NCBI RefSeq assembly: GCF_000746845.1
Contig: NZ_KN050846.1
Coordinates: 2,000,963-2,064,962 of the forward strand
Direction of reading: 5' to 3'
DNA from: Altibacter lentus
Lineage (GTDB): Bacteria > Bacteroidota > Bacteroidia > Flavobacteriales > Flavobacteriaceae
DNA: 64,000 nt
The position numbers and the translations under genes are program-made. The notes under the pieces are model-generated. The model worked only from the letters and a program-made list of their open reading frames with translations. It made no database searches and had not been told where the DNA came from. Positions 8,698 to 17,737 of this stretch are shown here, one piece after another (within the stretch, counting starts at the first letter, position 1; each line of letters starts with the position of its first letter).

Positions 8698-9832
8698 CAC
8701 ATACCATTTTGACGGCGGTGAGGACACGGTGGTCGAAAATGAGTATGCGATCCTAAAGTCCCATGGGGTAGAGGTCGAACGCCTTTTTTTCGACAATACG
8801 TCGGTAAATCCGTTACAACTTATTTACAACACTTCTTCGGCAAAAATCCTTCAAAAGAAATTAGAAGTATTTAAACCGGACCTTATTCACGTGCACAATC
8901 TTTTCTACAAAGCCACTCCCAGCATTTTGTATGTGGCAAAGCGACAGGGGATACCGGTGGTAATGACACTGCATAATTACCGTTTGATATGTCCTAATGC
9001 CATGTTCTTAAGAGATCACAAAGTGTGTATAAAGTGTAAGAACAAAACCTTTCCCTTTCCGGCCATTCAGCACAAATGTTTTAAAGACTCCTATCTTAAA
9101 TCTGCAACCCTCTCGGCTTCCTTGTTCGCTCACAACGTCTTTGGCACTTGGGCCGCGACGGTAGACAAGTTCATTGTACTTACGCCTTTCGCAAAAAAGA
9201 TGATAACCAGCTCAGCACTACGTGTGGAGCCGGATAAGATTGCTGTAAAACCCAACAGCACCGATGGCACATCGCATGCGATCATTCCACCAGAGGAAAG
9301 AGATGGCTATGTATTTGTGGGGCGTCTTTCAGAAGAAAAAGGAGTTGAGGTTCTCATCGATGCCTTTAATGAACTTCCTCATTTAAAACTGTTCATTTTA
9401 GGAACGGGGGAACTGGAATTGAAGCTTAAAGCACGTGCCAATACTACAATTCAGTTTATGGGACAACAGCCCGCTTCGGTGGTGCGTGAGAAAGTAAGAC
9501 ATGCCAAAGCACTGGTTTTTTCCTCTATTATCTTCGAAGGACTGCCAAATACCATTATTGAAGCGTTTTCTGCCGGCACCCCTGTAATAGCTTCAAACAT
9601 AGACAACATCAATAGTATCGTAGACGATGGCCTGGACGGACAGCTCTTTCAGGTCTCCAATTCTGAAGACCTTCGAAAGACGATACAATATTTTGAACAA
9701 AATAACGCTTTGAAATACTACGAGAACGCCCGAAGAAAATTTGAAGCAAAATATACTCACGAGAAAAATTACACTTCTTTGATGCACATCTATAAAGAAG
9801 TTCTAGCGACCCATGAAGCGGAAAATAATTAG
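8675..9832 (+). CDS. Glycosyltransferase family 4
   Basis: Retaining GT-B glycosyltransferase that adds a sugar to the lipid-linked repeat unit at the cytoplasmic face. The start chosen is TTG at 8675, giving L/M-R-I-L-Q-I-H-N-T-Y with GGEDTVVENEY, the standard beginning of this subfamily; the upstream in-frame TTG at 8612 only adds residues inside the neighbouring gene. The sugar-nucleotide domain shows YVFVGRLSEEKGVEVLIDAF and the E-x7-E region FEGLPNTIIEAFSAGTPVIA. Four cysteines (CPNA...CIKC...C, encoded about 8990-9085) are a recurrent feature of related transferases and may bind metal. 385 residues. Overlaps both neighbours. Confidence 0.9.
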   Translation: MRILQIHNTYHFDGGEDTVVENEYAILKSHGVEVERLFFDNTSVNPLQLIYNTSSAKILQKKLEVFKPDLIHVHNLFYKATPSILYVAKRQGIPVVMTLHNYRLICPNAMFLRDHKVCIKCKNKTFPFPAIQHKCFKDSYLKSATLSASLFAHNVFGTWAATVDKFIVLTPFAKKMITSSALRVEPDKIAVKPNSTDGTSHAIIPPEERDGYVFVGRLSEEKGVEVLIDAFNELPHLKLFILGTGELELKLKARANTTIQFMGQQPASVVREKVRHAKALVFSSIIFEGLPNTIIEAFSAGTPVIASNIDNINSIVDDGLDGQLFQVSNSEDLRKTIQYFEQNNALKYYENARRKFEAKYTHEKNYTSLMHIYKEVLATHEAENN

Positions 9833-10544
9833 ATCCTACATTAATCAAGGAAGTCTTGAAGAACAAACACCTCACCTCCTGGCGCTCGCTAAATCGCATA
9901 CGCCAAGCTATGTTTGTCTTACCAACGTACACATGCTCATCGAAGGGTATGATGACACCGGTTTTCAGCATGTGGTGAATTCTGCAACCATGGCTTTTCC
10001 GGACGGGACTCCGGTGGCCAAAATGTTTAAGTTGCTATACGGAGTTTCTCAAGAGCGCATAGCGGGAATGGATCTTTTTCCATATTTGTTACAACGGTGC
10101 AATGAAGAATCGCTAAAGGTTGCTTTCGTGGGTGCAACACCGGAGGTCTTGAAAGCACTCCAAAAGAAAGTGAGGGAACAATTTAAGAATATTGAGATTA
10201 CGTTTGCCGTTTCTCCTCCCTTCAATGCGACTTGGGATAATGAGGTCTATGTAGAAAGGATAAACTCCTCTAATACTCACATGGTATTTGTGGCTTTGGG
10301 CTGTCCAAAACAGGAGCGGTGGATGTTTGAACACAGTAAAAAGATCAATGCCACACTCTATGGTGTGGGGGGTGCTTTTCCCGTATTTGTAGGGGAAATA
10401 AAACGGGCGCCGCTGTGGATGCAAAAAAGCGGACTCGAATGGTTTTATCGACTCATTATGGAGCCAAAAAGAATGTTTAGGCGGTATCTGTACACTAACA
10501 CGAAATTTTTTTACCTTGCCTTACGGCAAATCCTTAACAAATGA
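9813..10544 (+). CDS. WecG/TagA/CpsF family glycosyltransferase
   Basis: 243 residues, the usual length for this GT26 family, which adds ManNAc, ManNAcA or similar sugars to polyprenyl-linked intermediates. Motifs are VCLTNVHMLIEG (about 33-44), FPDGTPVAKM (about 63-72), VALGCPKQERWM (about 158-169) and GVGGAFPVFVGE (about 186-197). It overlaps the preceding GT4 gene by 20 bases and its TGA overlaps the ATG of the next gene (ATGA). wecB, which makes UDP-ManNAc, lies on the opposite strand at 16591-17685, so a ManNAc-type donor is plausible, but no wecC is present in the window. Confidence 0.92.
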   Translation: MKRKIIRSYINQGSLEEQTPHLLALAKSHTPSYVCLTNVHMLIEGYDDTGFQHVVNSATMAFPDGTPVAKMFKLLYGVSQERIAGMDLFPYLLQRCNEESLKVAFVGATPEVLKALQKKVREQFKNIEITFAVSPPFNATWDNEVYVERINSSNTHMVFVALGCPKQERWMFEHSKKINATLYGVGGAFPVFVGEIKRAPLWMQKSGLEWFYRLIMEPKRMFRRYLYTNTKFFYLALRQILNK

Positions 10545-11764
10545 CCCTAGCTTCAATCGATGACAAGCGTTTAAAAGTGCTCTTTTATCTTTTTATTGCG
10601 ACCTTGATCATCTTCTTGTTTGGGGACATCTCAAGAAAGTTGGCCTTAAATTCACACGACAATTTTGTTCGGTATACGGCAATTTCAAAAGGATTTGTTT
10701 TAGCGTGCTACGGTGTGGTACTCGCCTATTTTTTCAGAATGTATAAAGAAGAGAAACGTAGTCGTTATCTGTTGTATGCCATTGGAGTCTTGATCGTTAC
10801 CTTCTTGCTGTCCCAAGCTGTCATCAACGATACCAGCGCATACGTGTATCGCATTCGAGAGAATTTGGTCTATCTGTCCAGGCTCTTGTTCTTACCTATC
10901 ACGTTTTTAATATTCGCTCCCTTGCTGAAGAGCGAGGAAAAAGTCAACAAGCTATTTCGGTTTTTTGAAATACTCTTTTTCATCAATTGCGGTCTTATGA
11001 TCGTTGGCGCCATTTTCGACGTGCATGTGTTCCGCACCTACATTAGCTTTAAGCGCTATGGCTACATGGGGATTTACAACTCGAACAATCAGGCGAGTTT
11101 CTATTTCATGTTCATGATCGCGGTTTACTATTATAAAACGCTCTTTCTATCCTGCAAACCTTATAAATTAATTATAGCGGTAGCCTGCTCCTTACTGCTT
11201 GGAACCAAGAAAATGTATTTTTTCTTTCCCTTGCTTTTAGCATTCGACTTTTTTTATTTTAAGCGGTATCTGCAAAAGTGGTTTTGGATTGGCCTTGTGG
11301 GTATTATTTGTTTGGGCGTTGTTTTTTATAGGGCGATAAGTAGTTTTATAACCGATAAATTTAAAGTACTGGTAGAGATTTACCACGAACAGGGATTGAT
11401 CACAAGTATTACAAGTACCCGAAATATCGAATTGTCCAATACCATCTCCCAGGTTGTCTTGCCAAAATGGAGCTTTTTGAACTACATTCTAGGCGGCTCA
11501 GAATTCTACAACCACCGACCTGAAATGGAGTTTTTTGACATTTATTTCTTTTTTGGGATAGTAGGTATATGTATTTTTGCGTGGCTTTTAAAAGATATGA
11601 TGCGGTTTTTTAACGCCGGCACCTTTTTAATAGGCATGTTGGTTATCTATTTAATAGCAGGCTTTTTTGCCAGCGGGTTTATTATAAGTGCAAATCAACC
11701 CATCATTTTTTTACTAACATTTGCTTTTATTGGGTTTTTAAAAGAACGTGAACCCGTAAAGTAG
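10541..11764 (+). CDS. Polytopic membrane protein, O-antigen polymerase (Wzy)-like
   Basis: 407 residues with about 11 hydrophobic spans. A hydrophilic stretch in the C-terminal half (about 275-325) contains SITSTRNIELSNTI and FLNYILGGSEFYNHRPEMEF, and a short motif NSNNQASFYF lies around residues 180-190. These features and the topology resemble Wzy-type polymerases in Bacteroidota polysaccharide loci. Translation is coupled to the WecG-like gene by an ATGA overlap, and the ugd gene follows 16 bases later. It is the third member of the polymerase/ligase class in 6 kb; which one polymerises the repeat unit is not decidable from sequence. Confidence 0.65.
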   Translation: MTLASIDDKRLKVLFYLFIATLIIFLFGDISRKLALNSHDNFVRYTAISKGFVLACYGVVLAYFFRMYKEEKRSRYLLYAIGVLIVTFLLSQAVINDTSAYVYRIRENLVYLSRLLFLPITFLIFAPLLKSEEKVNKLFRFFEILFFINCGLMIVGAIFDVHVFRTYISFKRYGYMGIYNSNNQASFYFMFMIAVYYYKTLFLSCKPYKLIIAVACSLLLGTKKMYFFFPLLLAFDFFYFKRYLQKWFWIGLVGIICLGVVFYRAISSFITDKFKVLVEIYHEQGLITSITSTRNIELSNTISQVVLPKWSFLNYILGGSEFYNHRPEMEFFDIYFFFGIVGICIFAWLLKDMMRFFNAGTFLIGMLVIYLIAGFFASGFIISANQPIIFLLTFAFIGFLKEREPVK

Positions 11765-11780
11765 TAAGAGGATCAAGTGA

Positions 11781-13094
11781 ATGAGAATAGCAGTAATTGG
11801 TACGGGATACGTTGGTTTGGTGACAGGAACATGCCTCGCCGAGACAGGTAATGAGGTTATATGTGTTGACATCGACCAAGAAAAGGTTGCGAAAATGCGC
11901 GCCGGGGTCGTTCCTATTTATGAACCACATTTAGATATCCTTTTTGAAAGAAACATTAAAGCCAACAGATTGCGCTTTAGCACTTCTTTGGCTGAAGGCC
12001 TTGAACATGGTGATATTATATTTCTTGCCCTTCCTACTCCCGAAGGAGATGATGGGTCGGCAGATCTTAAATATGTTTTGAATGTTTCCGAAGAAATTGG
12101 TGCATTAATTAAGGATTACAAAGTAATTGTAGATAAAAGTACGGTTCCAGTAGGCACTGCCGATAGGGTCAGGGAGGTGATTGCGAAACGTGCCGGTTGT
12201 GATTTTGACGTGGTCTCCAACCCCGAGTTTTTGCGTGAAGGCTTTGCGGTGGACGATTTCTTAAAGCCAGAACGTATTATTATTGGTTCCAGCAGTGAAC
12301 GGGCCACCAAATTGATGCAAAAGCTTTACAGTCCTTTTGTACGCTCCGGCAACCCTATTATTGTTATGGATGAGAAATCGGCAGAACTCACAAAATATGC
12401 CGCCAATGCCTTTCTTGCCACCAAGATTACTTTCATGAACGAAATTGCCAACTACTGCGAGAAAGTAGGAGCCGATGTGGATCAAGTACGTGCCGGAATT
12501 GGAGCCGATAGCCGTATCGGGAAGCGTTTTTTATTTCCCGGGATCGGTTATGGAGGATCTTGCTTTCCTAAAGATGTAAAAGCACTTCAAAAGGCAGGGA
12601 GAGATGAGGCTTATGATTTTAAGATCTTAAATGCCGTGATTGAGGTGAATGCCAGACAAAAAACGATATTAGTTCCGCAAATTCAAGCCTATTTTAAAAA
12701 CGACCTAAAAGGAAAACAAATAGCGATCTGGGGACTTGCTTTCAAGCCGGAAACCGACGATGTGCGTGAGGCTCCTTCTATCGATATTATGAAAGCACTA
12801 CTCGATCAAGGGGCGCAATTGACAGTGTTCGATCCAGAGGCCATGCCAAATATCAAAAAGCAGTTTGGAGACACGCTTACCTATGCAGCCTCTATGTACG
12901 AGGCTCTGGATAATGCTGAAGCTTTGGTGATCTGCACAGAGTGGAGTATCTTCCGAACACCAAATTATAAGGAGTTGAAGCAACGATTGAGCCATCCGGT
13001 CATCTTTGATGGTAGAAACCTTTACAATGTAGACGATATGGAAGCAGAAGGATTTACCTATATATCAATTGGCAGGAAAGCAATTCATCAATGA
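11781..13094 (+). CDS. ugd: UDP-glucose 6-dehydrogenase
   Basis: Oxidises UDP-glucose to UDP-glucuronate with two NAD+ in the cytoplasm. 437 residues, normal for the family. The N-terminal Rossmann motif [17 protein letters not shown] begins at residue 7. STVPVGT is at about 115-121, and [16 protein letters not shown] (about 252-267) includes the catalytic cysteine. The C-terminal UDP-binding domain shows [18 protein letters not shown]. The stop codon overlaps the start of the UDP-glucuronate decarboxylase gene by 4 bases. The pair converts UDP-glucose to UDP-glucuronate and then UDP-xylose, so both sugars can enter the polymer. Confidence 0.97.
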   Translation: MRIAVIGTGYVGLVTGTCLAETGNEVICVDIDQEKVAKMRAGVVPIYEPHLDILFERNIKANRLRFSTSLAEGLEHGDIIFLALPTPEGDDGSADLKYVLNVSEEIGALIKDYKVIVDKSTVPVGTADRVREVIAKRAGCDFDVVSNPEFLREGFAVDDFLKPERIIIGSSSERATKLMQKLYSPFVRSGNPIIVMDEKSAELTKYAANAFLATKITFMNEIANYCEKVGADVDQVRAGIGADSRIGKRFLFPGIGYGGSCFPKDVKALQKAGRDEAYDFKILNAVIEVNARQKTILVPQIQAYFKNDLKGKQIAIWGLAFKPETDDVREAPSIDIMKALLDQGAQLTVFDPEAMPNIKKQFGDTLTYAASMYEALDNAEALVICTEWSIFRTPNYKELKQRLSHPVIFDGRNLYNVDDMEAEGFTYISIGRKAIHQ

Positions 13095-14080
13095 AGAAAA
13101 GAGTTTTAATCACAGGAGCGGCAGGATTTCTTGGGTCTCATTTATGCGACAAATTCCTCGAAGAGGGATATCAGGTTATCGCAATGGATAATCTTATTAC
13201 CGGAGATCTTAAAAATATCGAACACCTCTTCAAGTTGGAGGATTTCGAGTTCTATCACCACGATGTTACCAAGTTTGTGCATGTTCCCGGGGAGGTGGAT
13301 TACATCTTGCATTTTGCATCGCCTGCCAGCCCCATCGATTACTTAAAGATTCCCATCCAAACATTGAAGGTGGGCTCTCTCGGCACTCACAATCTTTTAG
13401 GATTGGCAAAGGAGAAGAAGGCACGTATCCTTATCGCTTCTACTTCGGAAGTGTATGGAGATCCGCTTGTACATCCTCAAACCGAAGCGTACTATGGAAA
13501 TGTAAATACCATTGGACCTCGTGGCGTTTATGATGAGGCGAAACGATTTCAGGAATCCATTACGATGGCCTATCACCGCTTTCACGGACTTGAAACAAGG
13601 ATCGCCCGAATCTTCAACACCTACGGCCCTAGAATGAGGCTCAACGATGGACGCGTGATCCCGGCTTTTATAGGACAGGCGTTACGCGGAGAAGACCTTA
13701 CCGTTTTCGGTGATGGAAGTCAGACCCGATCTTTTTGTTATGTAGATGATCAGGTAGAAGGACTTTATCGATTGCTTTTAAGCGATTACAGTCTGCCTGT
13801 AAACATCGGGAATCCGCATGAGATTACGATCCTGGAGTTTGCAAAAGAAATATTGAAACTTACCGCTTCATCGCAAAAGATCGTCTATAAAGAACTCCCG
13901 AAAGACGATCCTTTACAGCGCCAGCCGGACATTAGTAAAGCGAAAGAAATACTTCAATGGGAGCCAAAGGTGTCTCGAGAACATGGGATGAAAAAAACAT
14001 TTGAATATTTTAAGAAGCTTTCAAAAGAAGAATTGTTCAAAAGCGAACATAAGGATTTCTCAAAGCACATTAGGCAATAG
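13091..14080 (+). CDS. uxs: UDP-glucuronate decarboxylase (UDP-xylose synthase)
   Basis: Extended short-chain dehydrogenase, 329 residues. [14 protein letters not shown] (about 8-21) is the NAD-binding G-x-x-G-x-x-G. The catalytic Ser/Tyr/Lys are visible in [10 protein letters not shown] (about 115-124) and [10 protein letters not shown] (about 147-156). [17 protein letters not shown] and [12 protein letters not shown] are highly typical of UDP-glucuronate decarboxylases, which oxidise, decarboxylate and reduce UDP-GlcA to UDP-xylose. Overlap with ugd (ATGA) places product and substrate enzymes in one unit. A dTDP-glucose dehydratase is less likely because of the ugd linkage and these motifs. 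Confidence 0.93.
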   Translation: MKKRVLITGAAGFLGSHLCDKFLEEGYQVIAMDNLITGDLKNIEHLFKLEDFEFYHHDVTKFVHVPGEVDYILHFASPASPIDYLKIPIQTLKVGSLGTHNLLGLAKEKKARILIASTSEVYGDPLVHPQTEAYYGNVNTIGPRGVYDEAKRFQESITMAYHRFHGLETRIARIFNTYGPRMRLNDGRVIPAFIGQALRGEDLTVFGDGSQTRSFCYVDDQVEGLYRLLLSDYSLPVNIGNPHEITILEFAKEILKLTASSQKIVYKELPKDDPLQRQPDISKAKEILQWEPKVSREHGMKKTFEYFKKLSKEELFKSEHKDFSKHIRQ

Positions 14081-14082
14081 CA

Positions 14083-15438
14083 ATGTTATTTAAAAGAGGA
14101 AGATATTCAGGATTTCTGCGACCTATCTCATATGGGATCGATTTGGCCATCATTCATATTCTGGCCTATCAATTCTTTGGGTATTCCATTCCTTTTATCA
14201 AATATGTTTTGCTAGTAAGCATTGCCTGGATCATCCTGTCGCTTAAATCCAATTTCTACGAAATATATCGTTTTACACACGTGACCAAGATCATGTCGCT
14301 TGTTGGAAAACAGGGAGTGGTCTTTTTCTTAATTGTTTTTTCCTTCTTTGGCTTTTATAAGGATCTGGACAATAGACCCATAGATATCTTAAAATACGTG
14401 GCGTTGGCCATGTTCTTGATCTCCATAGTAAAACTGACTATCTACTACCTGCTTAAAAAGTATCGATTGTTGCTGGGAGGTAATTCCAGAAAGGTAGTGA
14501 TTATTGGGCTGAATCAAAAAACCGACCAGTTACGCAAATTTTTCAACGACAATCCTTCGTATGGGTATAAACTAAAACATACGTTCGATTTACACGGCCC
14601 GGAGAAGACCACCATCGAAGATTGCTTCGATTATATTATTGAGAACAAGATCGAAGAGATCTATTCTTCCGTAGCACAAATAAGCAACCGCGACCTTATC
14701 AAACTCATCGATTTTGCCGATAATAACCTACGGATACTAAAATTCCTTCCGGATAATAAAGAGATCTACAGCAAGAAGCTGGATTTTAGCTATTATGGTT
14801 TTCTTCCCATTTTATCCCTTCGGAAAATTCCTATGGACGAGCCTTTCAATAAGTTTATTAAGCGAAGTTTCGATATCCTCTTATCGTTAATTGTGATCGT
14901 TGGGATTCTATCGTGGCTCACCCCCATTTTGGGATTGATCATAAAGCTGGAATCCAAGGGGCCGGTGTTTTTTAAACAACGCCGAAACGGTCTGGATTAT
15001 CAGGAGTTTTATTGCTATAAATTTCGTTCTATGAAGCCCAATCCGTTAGCCCACATTCACCAGGTGCGCAAAGGGGACGAACGTATTACGCGCGTGGGTA
15101 GAATTATTAGAAAGACCAGTATAGACGAACTGCCGCAATTCATTAACGTGCTCAAGGGCGATATGTCTGTGGTCGGCCCCCGACCTCACATGGTAAGCCA
15201 CACCCACATGTACGCCGAACGTATCGATAAGTTCATGGTACGCCACTTCATAAAGCCGGGGATCACAGGTCTGGCGCAGGTAAGTGGGTATCGTGGAGAA
15301 GTGGAAAGTGATAATGATATCATCAACCGTGTGAAGTACGATATTTTCTATCTCGAAAACTGGTCTATGTTCTTAGATCTAAAAGTTGTTTTCCAAACGA
15401 TTTACAATGCCTTGCGAGGCGAAGAGAAGGCGTATTAA
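14083..15438 (+). CDS. Polyprenyl-phosphate sugar-1-phosphate transferase (WcaJ-like)
   Basis: Initiating enzyme that transfers a sugar-1-phosphate from a UDP-sugar to undecaprenyl phosphate. 451 residues: four or five N-terminal membrane helices (to about residue 130), a cytoplasmic Rossmann-like CoA-binding-type domain (about 140-245), then the catalytic bacterial sugar transferase domain. The catalytic domain begins with KRSFDILLSLIVI and contains KGPVFFKQRRNGLDYQEF, YKFRSM, SIDELPQFINVLKGDMSVVG (the DE pair is catalytic) and ITGLAQVSGYRGE. It is the last + strand gene of the locus; its TAA shares a TTAA palindrome with the stop of the convergent glycosyltransferase gene. Confidence 0.95.
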   Translation: MLFKRGRYSGFLRPISYGIDLAIIHILAYQFFGYSIPFIKYVLLVSIAWIILSLKSNFYEIYRFTHVTKIMSLVGKQGVVFFLIVFSFFGFYKDLDNRPIDILKYVALAMFLISIVKLTIYYLLKKYRLLLGGNSRKVVIIGLNQKTDQLRKFFNDNPSYGYKLKHTFDLHGPEKTTIEDCFDYIIENKIEEIYSSVAQISNRDLIKLIDFADNNLRILKFLPDNKEIYSKKLDFSYYGFLPILSLRKIPMDEPFNKFIKRSFDILLSLIVIVGILSWLTPILGLIIKLESKGPVFFKQRRNGLDYQEFYCYKFRSMKPNPLAHIHQVRKGDERITRVGRIIRKTSIDELPQFINVLKGDMSVVGPRPHMVSHTHMYAERIDKFMVRHFIKPGITGLAQVSGYRGEVESDNDIINRVKYDIFYLENWSMFLDLKVVFQTIYNALRGEEKAY

Positions 15439-16601
15439 ACGGCTTCAATGGCCTGAATGAGTGCCTCAATTTGCTTGTTAAATTGAAATGCCGATACAGA
15501 GGATTCCTGAACCGCTGTTTTTGGATGCTTTTGTAGTGTTTCAAAAGAAAGAGAATCTATAAAAGATTGAAGCTCTTGTATATTATTCACAGGAATTACC
15601 CAGCCCAGTTCATGATCACGCACCAGATCACCACCTTCTCCCCCTGCAAAATAAAGTACAGGCAGACCCAAACGTGTATACTCGAATATCTTTGAAGGAA
15701 CCGAACCATAAATACGGCTGGTCAATGGAATGAATGCCATGTCATAACAGGAGATTACGCTGTGAAGTGCTGCTCTCGATATTTCTCCGTGATATATCAC
15801 TTGGTTGTACGATGCGTTTTTAATACTGTTAGCCTCCGGACCGGAACCATATATATGAAATGTAACGTGTTCAGGAAAAGTAATTTTTTCACAAATAGCC
15901 TTAACTCCTTGCGCTAACCCAAGTAATCCCGCATAAACGAGAGATATCGTGCTTTTTCCATCGTTTTCTGAAATTTCGGGAACAGAGAAGTCGGGAATGT
16001 TCCGGTAGAGGAAGCTTTTCTTCTTTGGCTCCAATACAGCCACGTGTTGCAGGATCTCTTCAGATTGCCCCAAGATTAAATGCGCTTTGCGGTAACAAAA
16101 ACGCTCCATCTTTTCCAGAATGGAATAGTAGAACCCTTTCTTTAACAATCCCATTTCCAAACCTGCAAGAGGCCAGAGATCCGATATGTTTAATATAATT
16201 CGTTTTTGAAAGCACCATGACCAAAACACAGCCGTGAACCCAACAAACACGGGTGAATATTGAATGAGTATCTTTTTTGGAAGCTTCTTCAGAAGAAAAA
16301 ATAATTTTAAACTTACAGCAAAGGAGAGCATGGACAACAAGCGCACTACTTTGTTGCTTGAGTTGCTGGGCCATACCCACAGGCGATGGATCACCATTCC
16401 TTCCATTTCGGTCTTTTGGTATAGCTTTCCGCGGAAGTCCTTAAAAACAGTGCCAGAAGGGTAATTAGGAAAAGGACACACAACATGAACATGGTATGCC
16501 GCATTCTTTAACGCATACGCCAGGGACTCCATTCTATTGGCCGCAGCTCCTTTTTCCGGGGGGAAATAGTTTGTGACAAGTAAGATGTCTTTAGTGGTCA
16601 T
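15435..16601 (-). CDS. Glycosyltransferase family 4, WbuB-like
   Basis: 388-residue GT-B glycosyltransferase. The N-terminus LLVTNYFPPEKGAAANRMES is typical of WbuB/WcaI-like enzymes that act on amino-sugar or deoxy-sugar acceptors. The second domain has LVYAGLLGLAQGVKAICEKI, and PSKIFEYTRLGLPVLYFAGG supplies the conserved nucleotide-sugar glutamate region. It overlaps the 3' end of wecB by 11 bases, so the two are translationally coupled on the - strand. No donor or acceptor can be inferred. Its stop codon overlaps the stop of the convergent WcaJ-like gene by 4 bases and no hairpin terminator lies between them. Confidence 0.9.
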   Translation of the reverse strand: MTTKDILLVTNYFPPEKGAAANRMESLAYALKNAAYHVHVVCPFPNYPSGTVFKDFRGKLYQKTEMEGMVIHRLWVWPSNSSNKVVRLLSMLSFAVSLKLFFLLKKLPKKILIQYSPVFVGFTAVFWSWCFQKRIILNISDLWPLAGLEMGLLKKGFYYSILEKMERFCYRKAHLILGQSEEILQHVAVLEPKKKSFLYRNIPDFSVPEISENDGKSTISLVYAGLLGLAQGVKAICEKITFPEHVTFHIYGSGPEANSIKNASYNQVIYHGEISRAALHSVISCYDMAFIPLTSRIYGSVPSKIFEYTRLGLPVLYFAGGEGGDLVRDHELGWVIPVNNIQELQSFIDSLSFETLQKHPKTAVQESSVSAFQFNKQIEALIQAIEAV

Positions 16602-17685
16602 AGCATTGCAAGATATGCGTTACAATACGTTGTGCAGCTTTTCCATCCCACTTTTCAATGGGCTGTGTTTGTTTCCATTGGCCGGCTTCCAACGTGCGAA
16701 ACGCTCTGTCTATGGCCTCAGGATCTGTACCGACCAAAGTGTTGGTTCCTTGCGTGATCGTTTCGGGTCGCTCGGTGCTGTCCCTAAAGGTTAGGCACGG
16801 GATGTTAAGAATGGAGGCTTCTTCGGTGATTCCCCCGGAATCGGTAAGCACGGCTTTGGCGTGTTTTACCAGATAGATAAAGTGCAGATACCCTTGTGGC
16901 TCTATACAGTGTAAATTTTTAAAGGACATGGAAGTGTCACGCAATAATTTTTGAGTTCTGGGATGAACAGGAAAGATTACCGGCGCACCGTTGGCATTCT
17001 TTAAAATATGTGAAAGCAGTGAAGTGAAAGCCTCCAAAGCGTCCACATTGGAAGGGCGATGCAACGTGAGGACGTAATACTCATTAGCCGCCAAGGCCAG
17101 TCCCTCCCAAAACGAGGGTTTTTTGATACGATGTAGATTGTTCTTTAGCGTGTCGATCATGACATTGCCTACAAAATGGATTTGCTCCTTCGGAGTCCCT
17201 ATGCTTTGTAAATGTTCGCTTGCCTGTTGGGAAGTTGTATAGAAATAGTCTGTGATACTGTCTGTAACAATTCTATTGATCTCTTCCGGCATGGATCGAT
17301 CCCCTGAACGAATTCCTGCTTCTACATGTGCAACTTTTACATGAGCTTTCTTTGCCACTAAGGTACAGGCCATGGTTGACGTAACATCGCCTACCACCAG
17401 TACAAGATCGGGAGGATTTTCTTCCAGTTCTTTTTCGAATCCTACCATAATTCCGCCGGTCTGCTCTGCCTGGGTACCACTATGAACTTCCAGGTTTTGA
17501 TGCGGCACAGGAATATTGAGCTCCTCAAAGAATGTTGCGCTTAAGTTGGAGTCGTAGTGCTGACCGGTGTGGATCAATCGATACGATATAGACGCCCCGG
17601 CTTCCTGCTGCCGTTCGATCTCATGAATAATGGGAGCGATCTTCATAAAATTGGGACGTGCACCGGCGACAATCGTAATTCTCAT
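16591..17685 (-). CDS. wecB: UDP-N-acetylglucosamine 2-epimerase (non-hydrolysing)
   Basis: Interconverts UDP-GlcNAc and UDP-ManNAc for surface polysaccharides. 364 residues, the usual size. Visible family motifs are GARPNFMKIAPIIHE at the N-terminus, LIHTGQHYDSNLS, AHVEAGIRSGDRSMPEEINR (catalytic acidic and histidine region, about 118-138) and LTDSGGITEEASILNIPCLT (about 282-301). It lies between the PaaK-like ligase gene upstream and a GT4 gene it overlaps downstream. The WecG-type transferase at 9813 would be a natural consumer of a ManNAc donor. No wecC dehydrogenase gene is in the window, so UDP-ManNAc itself or a product made elsewhere would be used. Confidence 0.96.
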   Translation of the reverse strand: MRITIVAGARPNFMKIAPIIHEIERQQEAGASISYRLIHTGQHYDSNLSATFFEELNIPVPHQNLEVHSGTQAEQTGGIMVGFEKELEENPPDLVLVVGDVTSTMACTLVAKKAHVKVAHVEAGIRSGDRSMPEEINRIVTDSITDYFYTTSQQASEHLQSIGTPKEQIHFVGNVMIDTLKNNLHRIKKPSFWEGLALAANEYYVLTLHRPSNVDALEAFTSLLSHILKNANGAPVIFPVHPRTQKLLRDTSMSFKNLHCIEPQGYLHFIYLVKHAKAVLTDSGGITEEASILNIPCLTFRDSTERPETITQGTNTLVGTDPEAIDRAFRTLEAGQWKQTQPIEKWDGKAAQRIVTHILQCYDH

Positions 17686-17737
17686 TGAGGTCTCTGTTCG
17701 TTATTGGTTCAAAAATAAGAAATAAGCACAGCAGTGA

